Assembly: GCA_001790855.1 (NCBI GenBank)
Contig: MGDH01000038.1
Span: 31,133-95,132, forward strand
Source of the DNA: Candidatus Schekmanbacteria bacterium RIFCSPLOWO2_02_FULL_38_14
Lineage (GTDB): Bacteria; Schekmanbacteria; GWA2-38-11
Direction of reading: 5' to 3'
DNA: 64,000 nt
This document shows positions 33,831 to 42,143 of this stretch, in pieces. The notes beneath the pieces are model-generated. The model saw only the letters and a list, made by a program, of their open reading frames with translations, was not told the DNA's origin and did not search any database. The stretch's first letter is position 1. Every line of letters starts with the position of its first letter. A program made the position numbers and the translations under genes.

Positions 33831-35036
33831 ATGAAGCCACTTGAAGGTATACGCGTTCTCGGTTTTGAGAACCAGGTTGCAGGTCCCTACTGCACAATGA
33901 TGCTTGCAGAACAGGGGGCTGAAGTAATCAAGATTGAGTCTCCCGGAACAGGAGATTCTGCAAGAGAGATGGGTCCGATTGTAAAAAATGCAAAGGGTGA
34001 AAAGCAGAGCGGCTATTTTTTAAGATTTAACAGGAACAAGAAGGGAATTACTCTTGATATAAGAAAAGATAAAGGGAAAGAGATTTTTAAGGAACTTGTC
34101 AAGGTTTCAGATGTAGTTGTTGAAAATTTCAGGCCCGGTCTTATGGATAAATCAGGGCTTGGATATGATGTGCTGAAAAAGATTAACCCTAAGCTGATTT
34201 ATGCAGGCATCAGCGGATTCGGACAGATGAAGGGTTTTGAAGGACCTTTTAAGGACAGAACTGCTTTTGATATGGTAGTTCAGTCAATGGGAGGTTTGAT
34301 GAATAATGTTGGAGAGGAAAATGGTTCTCCGCAGTGGCTTGGCATTGCCCTTGGTAATATTTATTCAGGTGTAATGGCTTCCTATGGGATTACTCTTGCC
34401 TTAATCACCCGCGGTAAAACCGGCAAGGGTCAATACATAGATGTATCAATGTATGACAATATCATTTCTTTGAATGAAAGGGCTCTTACATTTTATTCTC
34501 TCACAGGAGGAATACTCGCAAGAGGAAGAGACAAACTGGTATATCCAATCGGACCTTTCAGAGTAAAAGACGGATACATTGCAATGATAATTCCAATTGA
34601 GTCCATCTGGCAAAAACTCTGCAAGGTGCTTGGCAGAGAAGACCTTGGGACAGATGAAAGATATAATTCAGGACCAAAAAGGGCTGCAAATATTGATTAC
34701 TTGCAGCCAATAATTGAAAGCTGGCTTAAGGACAAAACCAAGACAGAAGCAGAAAACCTTCTCATAAAAAAAGGTGTCCCGGCAGGACAGGTTCAGAATG
34801 CCAAGGATATTTTTGAATGCCCTCACGCAAAGGCAAGGAATATGTTTGTTGAAATGGACGACCCGATTCTTGGCACGATAAAAATGGTAAATATGCCTCT
34901 CAAAATGTCAGATGTTTCCCAGACAAAACCAAACCCTGCTCCGCTTCTTGGACAGCATAATGAAGAAATACTCGGAAGCCTTCTCAAGTACAGCAAGGCG
35001 GATATTGAGAAGATGAAGAGTGAAGGAGTTATCTGA
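33831..35036 (+). CDS. CaiB/BaiF-family (class III) CoA-transferase
   Basis: Transfers CoA between carboxylic acids; 401 aa. N-terminal GIRVLGFENQVAGPYCTMMLAEQGAEVIKIE, then FLRFNRNKKGITLDIRKDKG, the catalytic Asp in DRTAFDMVVQSMGGLM (near residue 150) and PLLGQHNEEIL near the C-terminus, all typical of the family. The specific acids cannot be deduced. The gene lies in the thiolase/mutase/epimerase cluster, so it probably activates or recycles the product of the mutase. Ribosome site AAGGAGGAG precedes the ATG. Confidence 0.9.
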   Translation: MKPLEGIRVLGFENQVAGPYCTMMLAEQGAEVIKIESPGTGDSAREMGPIVKNAKGEKQSGYFLRFNRNKKGITLDIRKDKGKEIFKELVKVSDVVVENFRPGLMDKSGLGYDVLKKINPKLIYAGISGFGQMKGFEGPFKDRTAFDMVVQSMGGLMNNVGEENGSPQWLGIALGNIYSGVMASYGITLALITRGKTGKGQYIDVSMYDNIISLNERALTFYSLTGGILARGRDKLVYPIGPFRVKDGYIAMIIPIESIWQKLCKVLGREDLGTDERYNSGPKRAANIDYLQPIIESWLKDKTKTEAENLLIKKGVPAGQVQNAKDIFECPHAKARNMFVEMDDPILGTIKMVNMPLKMSDVSQTKPNPAPLLGQHNEEILGSLLKYSKADIEKMKSEGVI

Positions 35037-35039
35037 AAA

Positions 35040-35157
35040 TAAATGTCAAATAACAAAGTTCAAAGCTCAAACAAAATTCAAATAACAAAAATTTGATTTG
35101 GCATTTAGTCATTTGGTATTCATTTGACATTTGAGCTTTGATATTTGGATTTTTATG
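35040..35157. repeat. AT-rich CAAA-type inverted repeat
   Basis: AATGTCAAATAACAAAGTTC on the left and CATTTGACATTTGAGC on the right, again between co-directional genes. Confidence 0.55.
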
Positions 35158-35192
35158 AAAACAAAAAAGTTTTAAATAAAGGAGGAATTTTT

Positions 35193-35657
35193 ATGATTAA
35201 GGTAAAAGATGTTCACAGAATAGGAATCCTTGTTAAGGACCTTGATAAAGCTGTTAAACTCTTTACAACAATTTTCGGAGCGAAAGTTGGTATTACCTAC
35301 AGAAAGGATGAAACAGAAAATTATCAGCTAACTTACGATGAGATTCCACCGGTTGGATTGAAATCAGCTTATCTCACTATTGGCAAGAATTTTCAGATTG
35401 AACTGATGGCTCCTTCAACCCCTGACGGAGTAATGGCAAAAGAGTTAGAAAGAAAGGGTGAGGGAATATATTCAATTTCCTTTCAAGTTGATAACGTTGT
35501 AGAAGCAATAAAAGACCTTGAAGCCAACGGTGTGAGAGTGGTTGGAAAACAACTTGACTGGAAAACAAAAACTAATCAGGGAGAGGTTCATACCCCCTAT
35601 GCTTTAACCCATCCAAAAGATTCCTGTGGATTTATGATTGAGATTGGAATGAGATAA
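35193..35657 (+). CDS. Methylmalonyl-CoA epimerase-like VOC protein
   Basis: Vicinal-oxygen-chelate metalloenzyme, 154 aa from ATG 35193 after AAGGAGG; the upstream in-frame Met at 35145 lies in a repeat. Two beta-alpha-beta-beta-beta halves: VHRIGILVKDLDKAVKLF and GIYSISFQVDNVVEAIKDLEANG. Metal ligands likely His7 (VHRIGI), a Gln/His in the second half, and Glu in SCGFMIEIG. This resembles methylmalonyl-CoA epimerase more than glyoxalase I because of the length and the adjacent mutase. It would interconvert (R)- and (S)-2-methyl-acyl-CoA esters for the upstream mutase. Confidence 0.78.
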   Translation: MIKVKDVHRIGILVKDLDKAVKLFTTIFGAKVGITYRKDETENYQLTYDEIPPVGLKSAYLTIGKNFQIELMAPSTPDGVMAKELERKGEGIYSISFQVDNVVEAIKDLEANGVRVVGKQLDWKTKTNQGEVHTPYALTHPKDSCGFMIEIGMR

Positions 35658-35663
35658 ATTGAA

Positions 35664-36311
35664 ATGAAATTCCCTCTAAAAAGAGCTCTTGAGATTATCA
35701 AAATCCTTCAAAAAGAATATCCGGGGTCAAAAATCGCTCTTGATTATGCAAATCCATTAGAGCTTCTGGTCTCAACTATTCTCTCAGCACAGTGCACGGA
35801 CAGACAGGTCAATATTGTTACAAAAACTCTTTTTAAAAAATATAATACAGCAACAGACTATGCTAACGCTAATATAAAGGAGTTTGAGCAGGATATAAAA
35901 TCAACCGGGTTCTACCGCAACAAGGCTAAAAATATTATTGAATCCTGCAAAATCATAGAAAAAAAATATAATGGCAAGGTTCCTGATACAATGGGGGAGA
36001 TTCTAACTTTTCCGGGAGTTGCCCGAAAGACTGCAAACATTGTCCTCTCAAATGCCTATGGGGTTGTTGTCGGGATTGCTGTTGACACCCACGTGAGGAG
36101 GCTTTCACAGCGTCTTGGATTCAGCAGGAATGATAACCCTGACAAGATTGAACAGGACCTGATGGAATTATTTCCAAAGAAGGAATGGTTTAAACTTAAT
36201 TATCTCTTGATTGAACACGGAAGGAAAATCTGTCAGGCAAAAAAACCTCTCTGCCCTGAATGCCCTGTAAAAAAAACCTGCCCCTCTGCAAAGAAGTTTT
36301 ACAAAGAGTAA
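35664..36311 (+). CDS. nth: Endonuclease III (DNA glycosylase/AP lyase)
   Basis: Base-excision repair enzyme removing oxidised pyrimidines; 215 aa. Helix-hairpin-helix LTFPGVARKTANIVL with the catalytic Lys, catalytic Asp in AVDTHVRRLSQRLG, and a C-terminal [4Fe-4S] motif Cx6Cx2Cx5C (CQAKKPLCPECPVKKTC). Begins 7 bp after the epimerase stop. lspA is convergent, one base away from the stop codon. Confidence 0.95.
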   Translation: MKFPLKRALEIIKILQKEYPGSKIALDYANPLELLVSTILSAQCTDRQVNIVTKTLFKKYNTATDYANANIKEFEQDIKSTGFYRNKAKNIIESCKIIEKKYNGKVPDTMGEILTFPGVARKTANIVLSNAYGVVVGIAVDTHVRRLSQRLGFSRNDNPDKIEQDLMELFPKKEWFKLNYLLIEHGRKICQAKKPLCPECPVKKTCPSAKKFYKE

Positions 36312-36312
36312 A

Positions 36313-36798
36313 TTAACTCTTTTCTTTTTTCTCTTCCCTGTACAGCCCTAAAATTAGCAATCCTGTGCCAATTGAGATAGAGGTATCTGCAATATTGAAG
36401 GCAGGCCAGTGGATGTCATACCAGTGGACATCTATGAAATCCCTTACAACACCTAAAGCGAAACGGTCTATCAGGTTCCCAACTGCACCACTTAGTATAA
36501 GGGTAATGGCTAACTGGTTTAATATGCTGTTTTTAGCATATGCTATGAAGAAGTATATCAGACCTGCAATCGCAAGGATTGAGATGACAATAAAGAATGG
36601 AGTCCTGAAGGATTCACTCCTGTCAGACAAGATTCCAAAAGCTGCGCCCTTGTTGAGAATATAGGTTATATGAAAGAAATTTTCTGATATGGTTATTGAC
36701 TGATGGAGAACCATTTTGGTCTGGATAAGGTACTTTGTAAGCTGATCAAGGATTAATGATATTAAAAAAACTATTAATATTATTGCTCTATTTTTCAT
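36313..36798 (-). CDS. lspA: Lipoprotein signal peptidase (signal peptidase II)
   Basis: Inner-membrane aspartyl protease removing prolipoprotein signal peptides; 161 aa, four TM segments. Motifs NKGAAFGIL, GAVGNLIDRFALGVVRDFID (first catalytic Asp) and WPAFNIADTSISIG (second catalytic Asp). It explains the many lipobox proteins in the window. Upstream is a 220-bp repeat cluster, so its promoter is within or next to that repeat. Confidence 0.95.
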   Translation of the reverse strand: MKNRAIILIVFLISLILDQLTKYLIQTKMVLHQSITISENFFHITYILNKGAAFGILSDRSESFRTPFFIVISILAIAGLIYFFIAYAKNSILNQLAITLILSGAVGNLIDRFALGVVRDFIDVHWYDIHWPAFNIADTSISIGTGLLILGLYREEKKEKS

Positions 36799-36830
36799 AC
36801 TTGATTGATTAATACTTGCCAGAAAAATAA

Positions 36831-37050
36831 TGTAGAAACAGGTCTTTAGAGGTTGACCGAGAATGTCATTGCGAGGAGCAAGATTCCTTCGCCTGTCATT
36901 GCGAGCGATAGCGAAGCAATCTCATTGGCTCGGAACAGGCTCCGCAATCTCAGAATCAATTTGTAAATAAAGGGATTGCCACGCTCCCTTTGGTCGCTCG
37001 CAATGACAGACACGGAATTCTCGGTCAGCCTGTAAAGGTCTGTTTCTACA
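36831..37050. repeat. Compound repeat: TGTCATTGCGAG copy nested in outer inverted repeats
   Basis: Outer arms TAGAAACAGGTCTTTAGAGG (36833 onward) and its imperfect inverse (37018-37050) share the TGACCGAGAA end. Inside, 36864-37008 is an intact TGTCATTGCGAG copy with a duplicated left end. Confidence 0.65.
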
Positions 37051-37080
37051 AATTTAAGCTTAGAGTATTTTAAAATGTTT

Positions 37081-38007
37081 TTAACTAAGTTTCATTCCTC
37101 CAATAATTTCCTTTATACTTCCTATCTTATTTTTAATCAGAAAGTTCTCAACACCATCAACAATTTCTTCAGAAACATTCGGGTTAACAAAATTTGCTGT
37201 TCCAATGCTTACTGCTGTTGCCCCTGCCAGGAAGAATTCAATTGCATCTTTATAATTTCCTATCCCTCCCATTCCAATCAACGGGATTTTGACCTTCTTG
37301 TAAACTGAAAACACCATATAAACTGCAACAGGTTTTATTGCAGGACCTGACAATCCCCCTGATATATTCCCTAATTTTGGCTTTCTGGTTTTTATATCAA
37401 TTGCCATTCCGTTTAAGGTATTTATGAGTGAAAGGGCATCAGCGCCTGCGTCCTCAGCAGCTATGGCAATCTCTGTTATGTCTGAGACATTAGGAGAAAG
37501 CTTGACTATTAACGGGAGCGAGACAGAGGCTTTTAGTCTTTTTATAAGGCTATAAGTCAGCTTTGGGTCTTTGCCAAAAGCTATGCCTCCTTTTTTTATG
37601 TTTGGACAGGAGATGTTTACCTCAAACCCGTGAACTCCTTCTTCGTTATCAATTTTTTGAGCAACTTCTATGTATTCTTTTTCCGAGTACCCAAAAATAT
37701 TCACCAGAACTTTTGTTTTATATTTCCTAAGCAGAGGAAGCTTTTCTTTTATGAATGCATCTGCGCCAATATTTTGAAGCCCTATTGAATTTAACATTCC
37801 TGCAGGGGTTTCGCATATTCTTGGCGGAAGATTCCCGTTGCATGGTTTTGATGATAGCCCTTTGACAGCAATTCCTCCAATCTTGTTCAAGTCAATGAAT
37901 TTTAGGTATTCTTCTCCGTACCCAAAAGTTCCTGAAGCAGTAATAACGGGGTTTTTAAATTTTATCCCCGCAATCTTAACGCTTAAATCGGGTTTAATCT
38001 TTTTCAT
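37081..38007 (-). CDS. pyrD: Dihydroorotate dehydrogenase, class 1B catalytic subunit
   Basis: FMN subunit oxidising dihydroorotate to orotate; 308 aa. Class 1B is indicated by the presence of pyrK and by the active-site Cys in FEVNISCPNIKKGG. Other family segments: NPVITASGTFGYGEEY, AVKGLSSKPCNGN, GGLSGPAIKPVAVYMV, IPLIGMGGIGNYKDAIEFFLAGA. It transfers electrons via PyrK to NAD. It follows pyrK after 142 bp of AT-rich inverted repeat. Confidence 0.94.
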   Translation of the reverse strand: MKKIKPDLSVKIAGIKFKNPVITASGTFGYGEEYLKFIDLNKIGGIAVKGLSSKPCNGNLPPRICETPAGMLNSIGLQNIGADAFIKEKLPLLRKYKTKVLVNIFGYSEKEYIEVAQKIDNEEGVHGFEVNISCPNIKKGGIAFGKDPKLTYSLIKRLKASVSLPLIVKLSPNVSDITEIAIAAEDAGADALSLINTLNGMAIDIKTRKPKLGNISGGLSGPAIKPVAVYMVFSVYKKVKIPLIGMGGIGNYKDAIEFFLAGATAVSIGTANFVNPNVSEEIVDGVENFLIKNKIGSIKEIIGGMKLS

Positions 38008-38019
38008 AATAAATTAATG

Positions 38020-38149
38020 ACAAAGCTCAAAGTTCAAATGAATATCAAAGCTTTAAATCCAAAACTTTTGAATTGAATATTTAAAGATTGATATTAATTT
38101 TAACATTTTGTCATTTCAAATTTGTTTGTTATTTGGATTTTGTAATTTG
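38020..38149. repeat. AT-rich CAAA-type inverted repeat between pyrK and pyrD
   Basis: GACAAAGCTCAAAGTTC on one side and ATTTGTCATTTACC-like words on the other. Copy of the family at 3321 and 60820. Confidence 0.5.
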
Positions 38150-38959
38150 TCATTTACCTATCTGCTCCCAATCTATCTCTCCAGCATCAAACACCGGTCC
38201 ATCCTTGCAGACCATTTTGTATCTGCTTCCATTATCATTGTTCTCAATCTTTACAGCGCATCCAAGGCATACGCCAAATCCGCAAGCCATATTTGCTTCA
38301 AATGAAATCTGGCATGGGATTTCATATTCCTCAGCTACGGATGACACGACTTTTAACATATTGTTTGGTCCGCTTGCAAAAATTGAAGTTTTGCTTTTCT
38401 CCTTTGTAAGTGTTCTAAGCAGTTTTTCAAGCTGATTGTTTATCATTCCTTTTTCGCCAAGCGAGCCGTCTTCAGTTGCTATCAGTATTTTTGCCCCAAG
38501 ATTTTTAATTAGGTTTAAACATAAGATTTCACTTTTGTTTTTTGCTCCATAAAGAAAATGGATGTTTTTCTTTTTAATCCCTTTTTTTATGAGAGACCTT
38601 AATAAAAAAACCAATGGAGCTATTCCGATTCCTCCTGCTATTAAAACTGCAGATTCAAGACCATTGCCGGCATTGAATCCGTTTCCAAGAGGACCGAGGA
38701 TGTCAATATTATCTCCTTTTTTAAAACCGGTCATAATCTCGGTTCCCCTGCCTACTACTTTGTAAAGAAGCTCTAGGGAAGAAGAGTTTTTTATATCGTG
38801 AATACTCAAGGGTCTTCTCAGGAATGCATCGAAGTCGTTCCCAGTCCTGACCATCACAAACTGCCCGGGTTTTGCCTCTTGCGCAATTCCGGGGCAGGTT
38901 AGTTTCATTTCCCATGAGGTTGGGGATATTTTTTTGTTAGAAGTTATCTTAGCGTACAT
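38150..38959 (-). CDS. pyrK: Dihydroorotate dehydrogenase electron-transfer subunit
   Basis: FAD/[2Fe-2S] subunit of class 1B dihydroorotate dehydrogenase, 269 aa. Ferredoxin-reductase-like FAD part with LRRPLSIHDI and GPLGNGF, NAD-binding IAGGIGIAPLVFLL, and the C-terminal cluster motif CGFGVCLGCAVKI...CKDGPVF (Cx4Cx2CxnC). Partners the pyrD product. Between pyrC and pyrK there is a 180-bp region containing two hairpins, so internal termination or processing is likely. Confidence 0.94.
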   Translation of the reverse strand: MYAKITSNKKISPTSWEMKLTCPGIAQEAKPGQFVMVRTGNDFDAFLRRPLSIHDIKNSSSLELLYKVVGRGTEIMTGFKKGDNIDILGPLGNGFNAGNGLESAVLIAGGIGIAPLVFLLRSLIKKGIKKKNIHFLYGAKNKSEILCLNLIKNLGAKILIATEDGSLGEKGMINNQLEKLLRTLTKEKSKTSIFASGPNNMLKVVSSVAEEYEIPCQISFEANMACGFGVCLGCAVKIENNDNGSRYKMVCKDGPVFDAGEIDWEQIGK

Positions 38960-38980
38960 ACTAATATTTCACCTGAAAAT

Positions 38981-39037
38981 GGCAGGTCAGGAGACCTGTC
39001 TCTACCCTGGGTAGTATTGGGTTTCCTGACCCAATAC
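38981..39037. repeat. Two short palindromes between pyrC and pyrK
   Basis: GGCAGGTCAGGAGACCTGTC (38981-39000) and GTATTGGGT/ACCCAATAC (39014-39037) form two adjacent hairpins. Both resemble dispersed intergenic palindromes; neither has a T-run, so a terminator role is doubtful. Confidence 0.5.
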
Positions 39038-39140
39038 CTATTTTAATATTTCTTTTTATCATTGAAAGGTATAGGTTCCGGAAAGCAAACGGGAGGAGAA
39101 AGAAAACTTGCGTTAAATTCAAATTCACTTTGCAAAATAT

Positions 39141-40451
39141 CTAATCAGGTTCAGTAACAATCTTTCCCCCAACTATTGTCATAACCGGCTTTCCCCTGAA
39201 GTTCCATCCAATGAACGGAGAGTTTTTACTAATGGATTTAAACTCACGGGCGTCAACCTTATATTCTTTTTCAAGGTCAAGTATTGTAATGTCTGCATCC
39301 TTTCCAACAGAAAGAGTTCCTTTGTCAAGACTCAGGATTTTAGCAGGATTTACAGTAAAGCAGATTATTAACGTTTTTAAATCAAGTAATTTTTTATTGA
39401 CTAAACTTAAAGCCAGTGAAACCTCTGTTTCAAGCCCTATGATTCCAAATGGTGCATTCTTGAACTCCACGTCCTTTTCAGCTAAAAGATGAGGGGCGTG
39501 GTCAGAGACTATGGCGTCAATTGTCCCATCCTGCAACCCTTTAATAAGCGCATCAATATCCTTCTGGGTTCTAAGGGGCGGTTTCATCTTGTAATTTGTA
39601 TCAAATGACCTTATCGCGTCGTCAGTCAGTATTAGGTGGTGTATGGCTACATCTGCTGTCACTTTAAAACCAAGGCTCTTTGCCTGTCTGACAAGGGCAA
39701 CTGAACCTGCTGTGCTTATATGAGTTAAATGCAGATGCATACCTGTCATACGGGAAAGCATTATATCTCTTGCAACAATGATATCTTCCGCAATATCCGG
39801 AATCCCTTTCATTCCAAGTTCTGTTGCAACAAACCCCTCATTCATAACCCCGTTTTCTGAAAGTCTTTCATCCTCGCAGTGAGACATTATTGGCAAGGAA
39901 AACATTTTTGCATATTCCATTGCCCTTCGCAGAAGTTCACTGTTATGCACTGATTTTCCGTCGTCTGAGAGGGCAACGCACCCTGCCTCAGCTAACTCCC
40001 CGATTTCTGAAAGCTGTTCACCTTCCTGTTTTTTTGTGATGCTTCCAACAGGAAAGACATTGACAAAACCTTCTTTTTTCGCCTTTGAAATTATATAATC
40101 AGTAACAGCTTTATTATCGTTAACCGGGTCGGTGTTTGGCATGCATGCAATTGATGTAAACCCGCCGTGGGCTGCTGCAAGAGTTCCCGTTCTGATAGTC
40201 TCCTCATCTTCTCTGCCAGGCTCCCTCAGGTGGGTATGTATGTCAATAAAGCCGGGACAGACGAGTTTGCCTGAGGCATCAATTTTCTTTGTATCACTCA
40301 GCTTGCCAGAAGCTATTTTCTTAGCTTCATCTTTCAGGGTAATATTCTTGCTTAACTTGGAAATTTTTCCGTCAATTACAAGAACATCAATATAGTCATC
40401 AATTTTATTGTATGGGTCAATTACCCTTCCATTTTTAATTAGTAGATTCAC
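39141..40451 (-). CDS. pyrC: Dihydroorotase
   Basis: Zinc amidohydrolase that closes carbamoyl-aspartate to dihydroorotate; 436 aa, the class I form. Metal motif [15 protein letters not shown] (HxH), [20 protein letters not shown] and [12 protein letters not shown]. Start is a GTG at 40451, inside the pyrB 3' end (17-bp overlap), with GGAAGGGAAG as ribosome site; translational coupling to pyrB is likely. Class I dihydroorotases often associate with aspartate carbamoyltransferase, as this overlap suggests. Confidence 0.95.
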   Translation of the reverse strand: MNLLIKNGRVIDPYNKIDDYIDVLVIDGKISKLSKNITLKDEAKKIASGKLSDTKKIDASGKLVCPGFIDIHTHLREPGREDEETIRTGTLAAAHGGFTSIACMPNTDPVNDNKAVTDYIISKAKKEGFVNVFPVGSITKKQEGEQLSEIGELAEAGCVALSDDGKSVHNSELLRRAMEYAKMFSLPIMSHCEDERLSENGVMNEGFVATELGMKGIPDIAEDIIVARDIMLSRMTGMHLHLTHISTAGSVALVRQAKSLGFKVTADVAIHHLILTDDAIRSFDTNYKMKPPLRTQKDIDALIKGLQDGTIDAIVSDHAPHLLAEKDVEFKNAPFGIIGLETEVSLALSLVNKKLLDLKTLIICFTVNPAKILSLDKGTLSVGKDADITILDLEKEYKVDAREFKSISKNSPFIGWNFRGKPVMTIVGGKIVTEPD

Positions 40452-41376
40452 TTTCTTCCCTTCCTCCCAAAAGGAGATAAAGTATTGCCATTCTCACTGC
40501 AATTCCGTTTGTTACCTGTTCAAGGATGACCGAATATGGTCCGTCTGCCACTTCTGAATCAAGTTCAATCCCGCGGTTTATTGGACCGGGGTGCATAATT
40601 ATGAGGTCACTTTTTGCATCCTTCAATTTATCCTTGTTCAATCCAAAAATCCTTGAATATTCCCTGATAGACGGGAATAGGTTTTGTGTCATCCGCTCAA
40701 GCTGGATTCTCAGCATTATTATTACATCACATTCAGGTATCACATCTTCCAGCCTGTAAGAGACTTTCACTCCCATTTTCTCAATATCTGCAGGTATTAA
40801 AGTTGCAGGTCCGACAACCGTAACAGAAGCCCCAAGCTTTAAAAGCGCATAGATATCTGACCTTGCGACCCTGCTATGGGTAATATCACCAACAATTGCG
40901 ACTTTAAGCCCTGCTATCTTTTTTTTCTTTTCCCTGATTGTAAAAAGGTCAAGGAGAGCCTGCGAGGGATGTTCATGGGCACCGTCACCGGCATTTACAA
41001 TAGCAGGTCTCAGGCTTTTTGCCAGTATTTCGGGTGCACCTGAATGAGGGTGCCTGATTATAATAATATCAGGATTCATTGCCTCAATATTCTTTCCGGT
41101 ATCCTTCAGTGTTTCGCCTTTTGTAACGCTGCTTATAGCAGTTGCTATGCTGATAATATCTGCGCTTAGCCTTTTTGCTGCAAGCTCAAAGGATGTCCTT
41201 GTCCTGGTGCTTGCCTCGTAAAAAAGGTTTACAATTGTCCTGCCCCTTAGGGTTGGAACTTTTTTGATGTCCCTTGTTGAAACCTCCTTTAAAGATTCAG
41301 CAGTATCAAGTATCAGGTTTATTTCTTCAGCTGTCAGATCTCTTATACCTATTAAATCTTTGCGGCGAAGTCTCAT
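40435..41376 (-). CDS. pyrB: Aspartate carbamoyltransferase catalytic subunit
   Basis: Forms carbamoyl-aspartate in pyrimidine synthesis; 313 aa. Carbamoyl-phosphate motif [15 protein letters not shown], second site [16 protein letters not shown], and [11 protein letters not shown] for aspartate. ATG 41376 directly abuts the pyrR stop codon (TAGATG) with AAAGGAAAT as ribosome site. No regulatory pyrI gene is present, so regulation probably relies on PyrR. Confidence 0.95.
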   Translation of the reverse strand: MRLRRKDLIGIRDLTAEEINLILDTAESLKEVSTRDIKKVPTLRGRTIVNLFYEASTRTRTSFELAAKRLSADIISIATAISSVTKGETLKDTGKNIEAMNPDIIIIRHPHSGAPEILAKSLRPAIVNAGDGAHEHPSQALLDLFTIREKKKKIAGLKVAIVGDITHSRVARSDIYALLKLGASVTVVGPATLIPADIEKMGVKVSYRLEDVIPECDVIIMLRIQLERMTQNLFPSIREYSRIFGLNKDKLKDAKSDLIIMHPGPINRGIELDSEVADGPYSVILEQVTNGIAVRMAILYLLLGGREESESTN

Positions 41377-41943
41377 CTATTTCCTTTCTTCTCCTAAAAC
41401 AACCCTGTCTATTCCATCCGTTTCCAAAAGCTGAACCTGAATCTTTTCCTCTCTTGTTGTTGGCAGCTCTCTTCCGACAAAATTAGCCTGAATTGGCAAT
41501 TCCCTGTTGCCACGGTCTATTAAAACAGCTAACCTGACAAACCTTGGTCTTCCCAAATCAATTATTGCATCAAGGGCTGCTCTTATTGTCCTTCCGGTGA
41601 ATAACACATCATCAATAAGTACGATGGTTTTGTCTGTAATTGAAAAGGGGATTTCAGTTTTTTGAAGTCTTGGGTGATCTTCACTGATTCCTATATCATC
41701 CCTGTAAAGGGTAATGTCAATTACGCCAATAGGGACTTTTATTTTTTCTATGTCTTCAATCTTCAGGGCAATCCTTTTTGCCAGATGTATTCCCCTTGTC
41801 CTGATTCCAATAAGGGCAAGGTTCAAAGCGCCCTTATTCTTTTCAAGAATTTCGTGGGTTATCCTTGTTATTGCTCTTTCAACGCTCTGGCTGTTTAAAA
41901 GCTCTCTTTTTTCAATAAAAGCCATGTTATATATTAGCCCCAT
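41377..41943 (-). CDS. pyrR: Bifunctional pyr operon regulator / uracil phosphoribosyltransferase
   Basis: PRPP-binding protein that controls pyr mRNA attenuation in response to UMP and can act as a uracil phosphoribosyltransferase. 188 aa; PRPP loop IVLIDDVLFTGRTIRAA, plus LALIGIRTRGIHLAKRI and the C-terminal VGRELPTTREEKIQVQL. Alignment with known PyrR N-termini suggests the true start may be ATG 41925 (MAFIEKRELLNS). It heads the pyrRBC-K-D cluster. I did not find a convincing PyrR binding loop in the 200 bp upstream. Confidence 0.93.
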   Translation of the reverse strand: MGLIYNMAFIEKRELLNSQSVERAITRITHEILEKNKGALNLALIGIRTRGIHLAKRIALKIEDIEKIKVPIGVIDITLYRDDIGISEDHPRLQKTEIPFSITDKTIVLIDDVLFTGRTIRAALDAIIDLGRPRFVRLAVLIDRGNRELPIQANFVGRELPTTREEKIQVQLLETDGIDRVVLGEERK

Positions 41944-42143
41944 TTTTTGGGTCTAATTATCATATAGAGCTTTAAAAATGCAAGAATTTTTCTTTTCTGT
42001 GCCTTTTTTCTCTAATAAGTGCAACTGATTTTTCTGCTGTCAGAAACCTTCCTGAAATCACCTTGACAACATCTGGAACTAGTGTAATTATTGGAGCCCT
42101 GACAGGTGGAATTTGAACTATTGCGGAGGTTTTGAGCAAAGAA

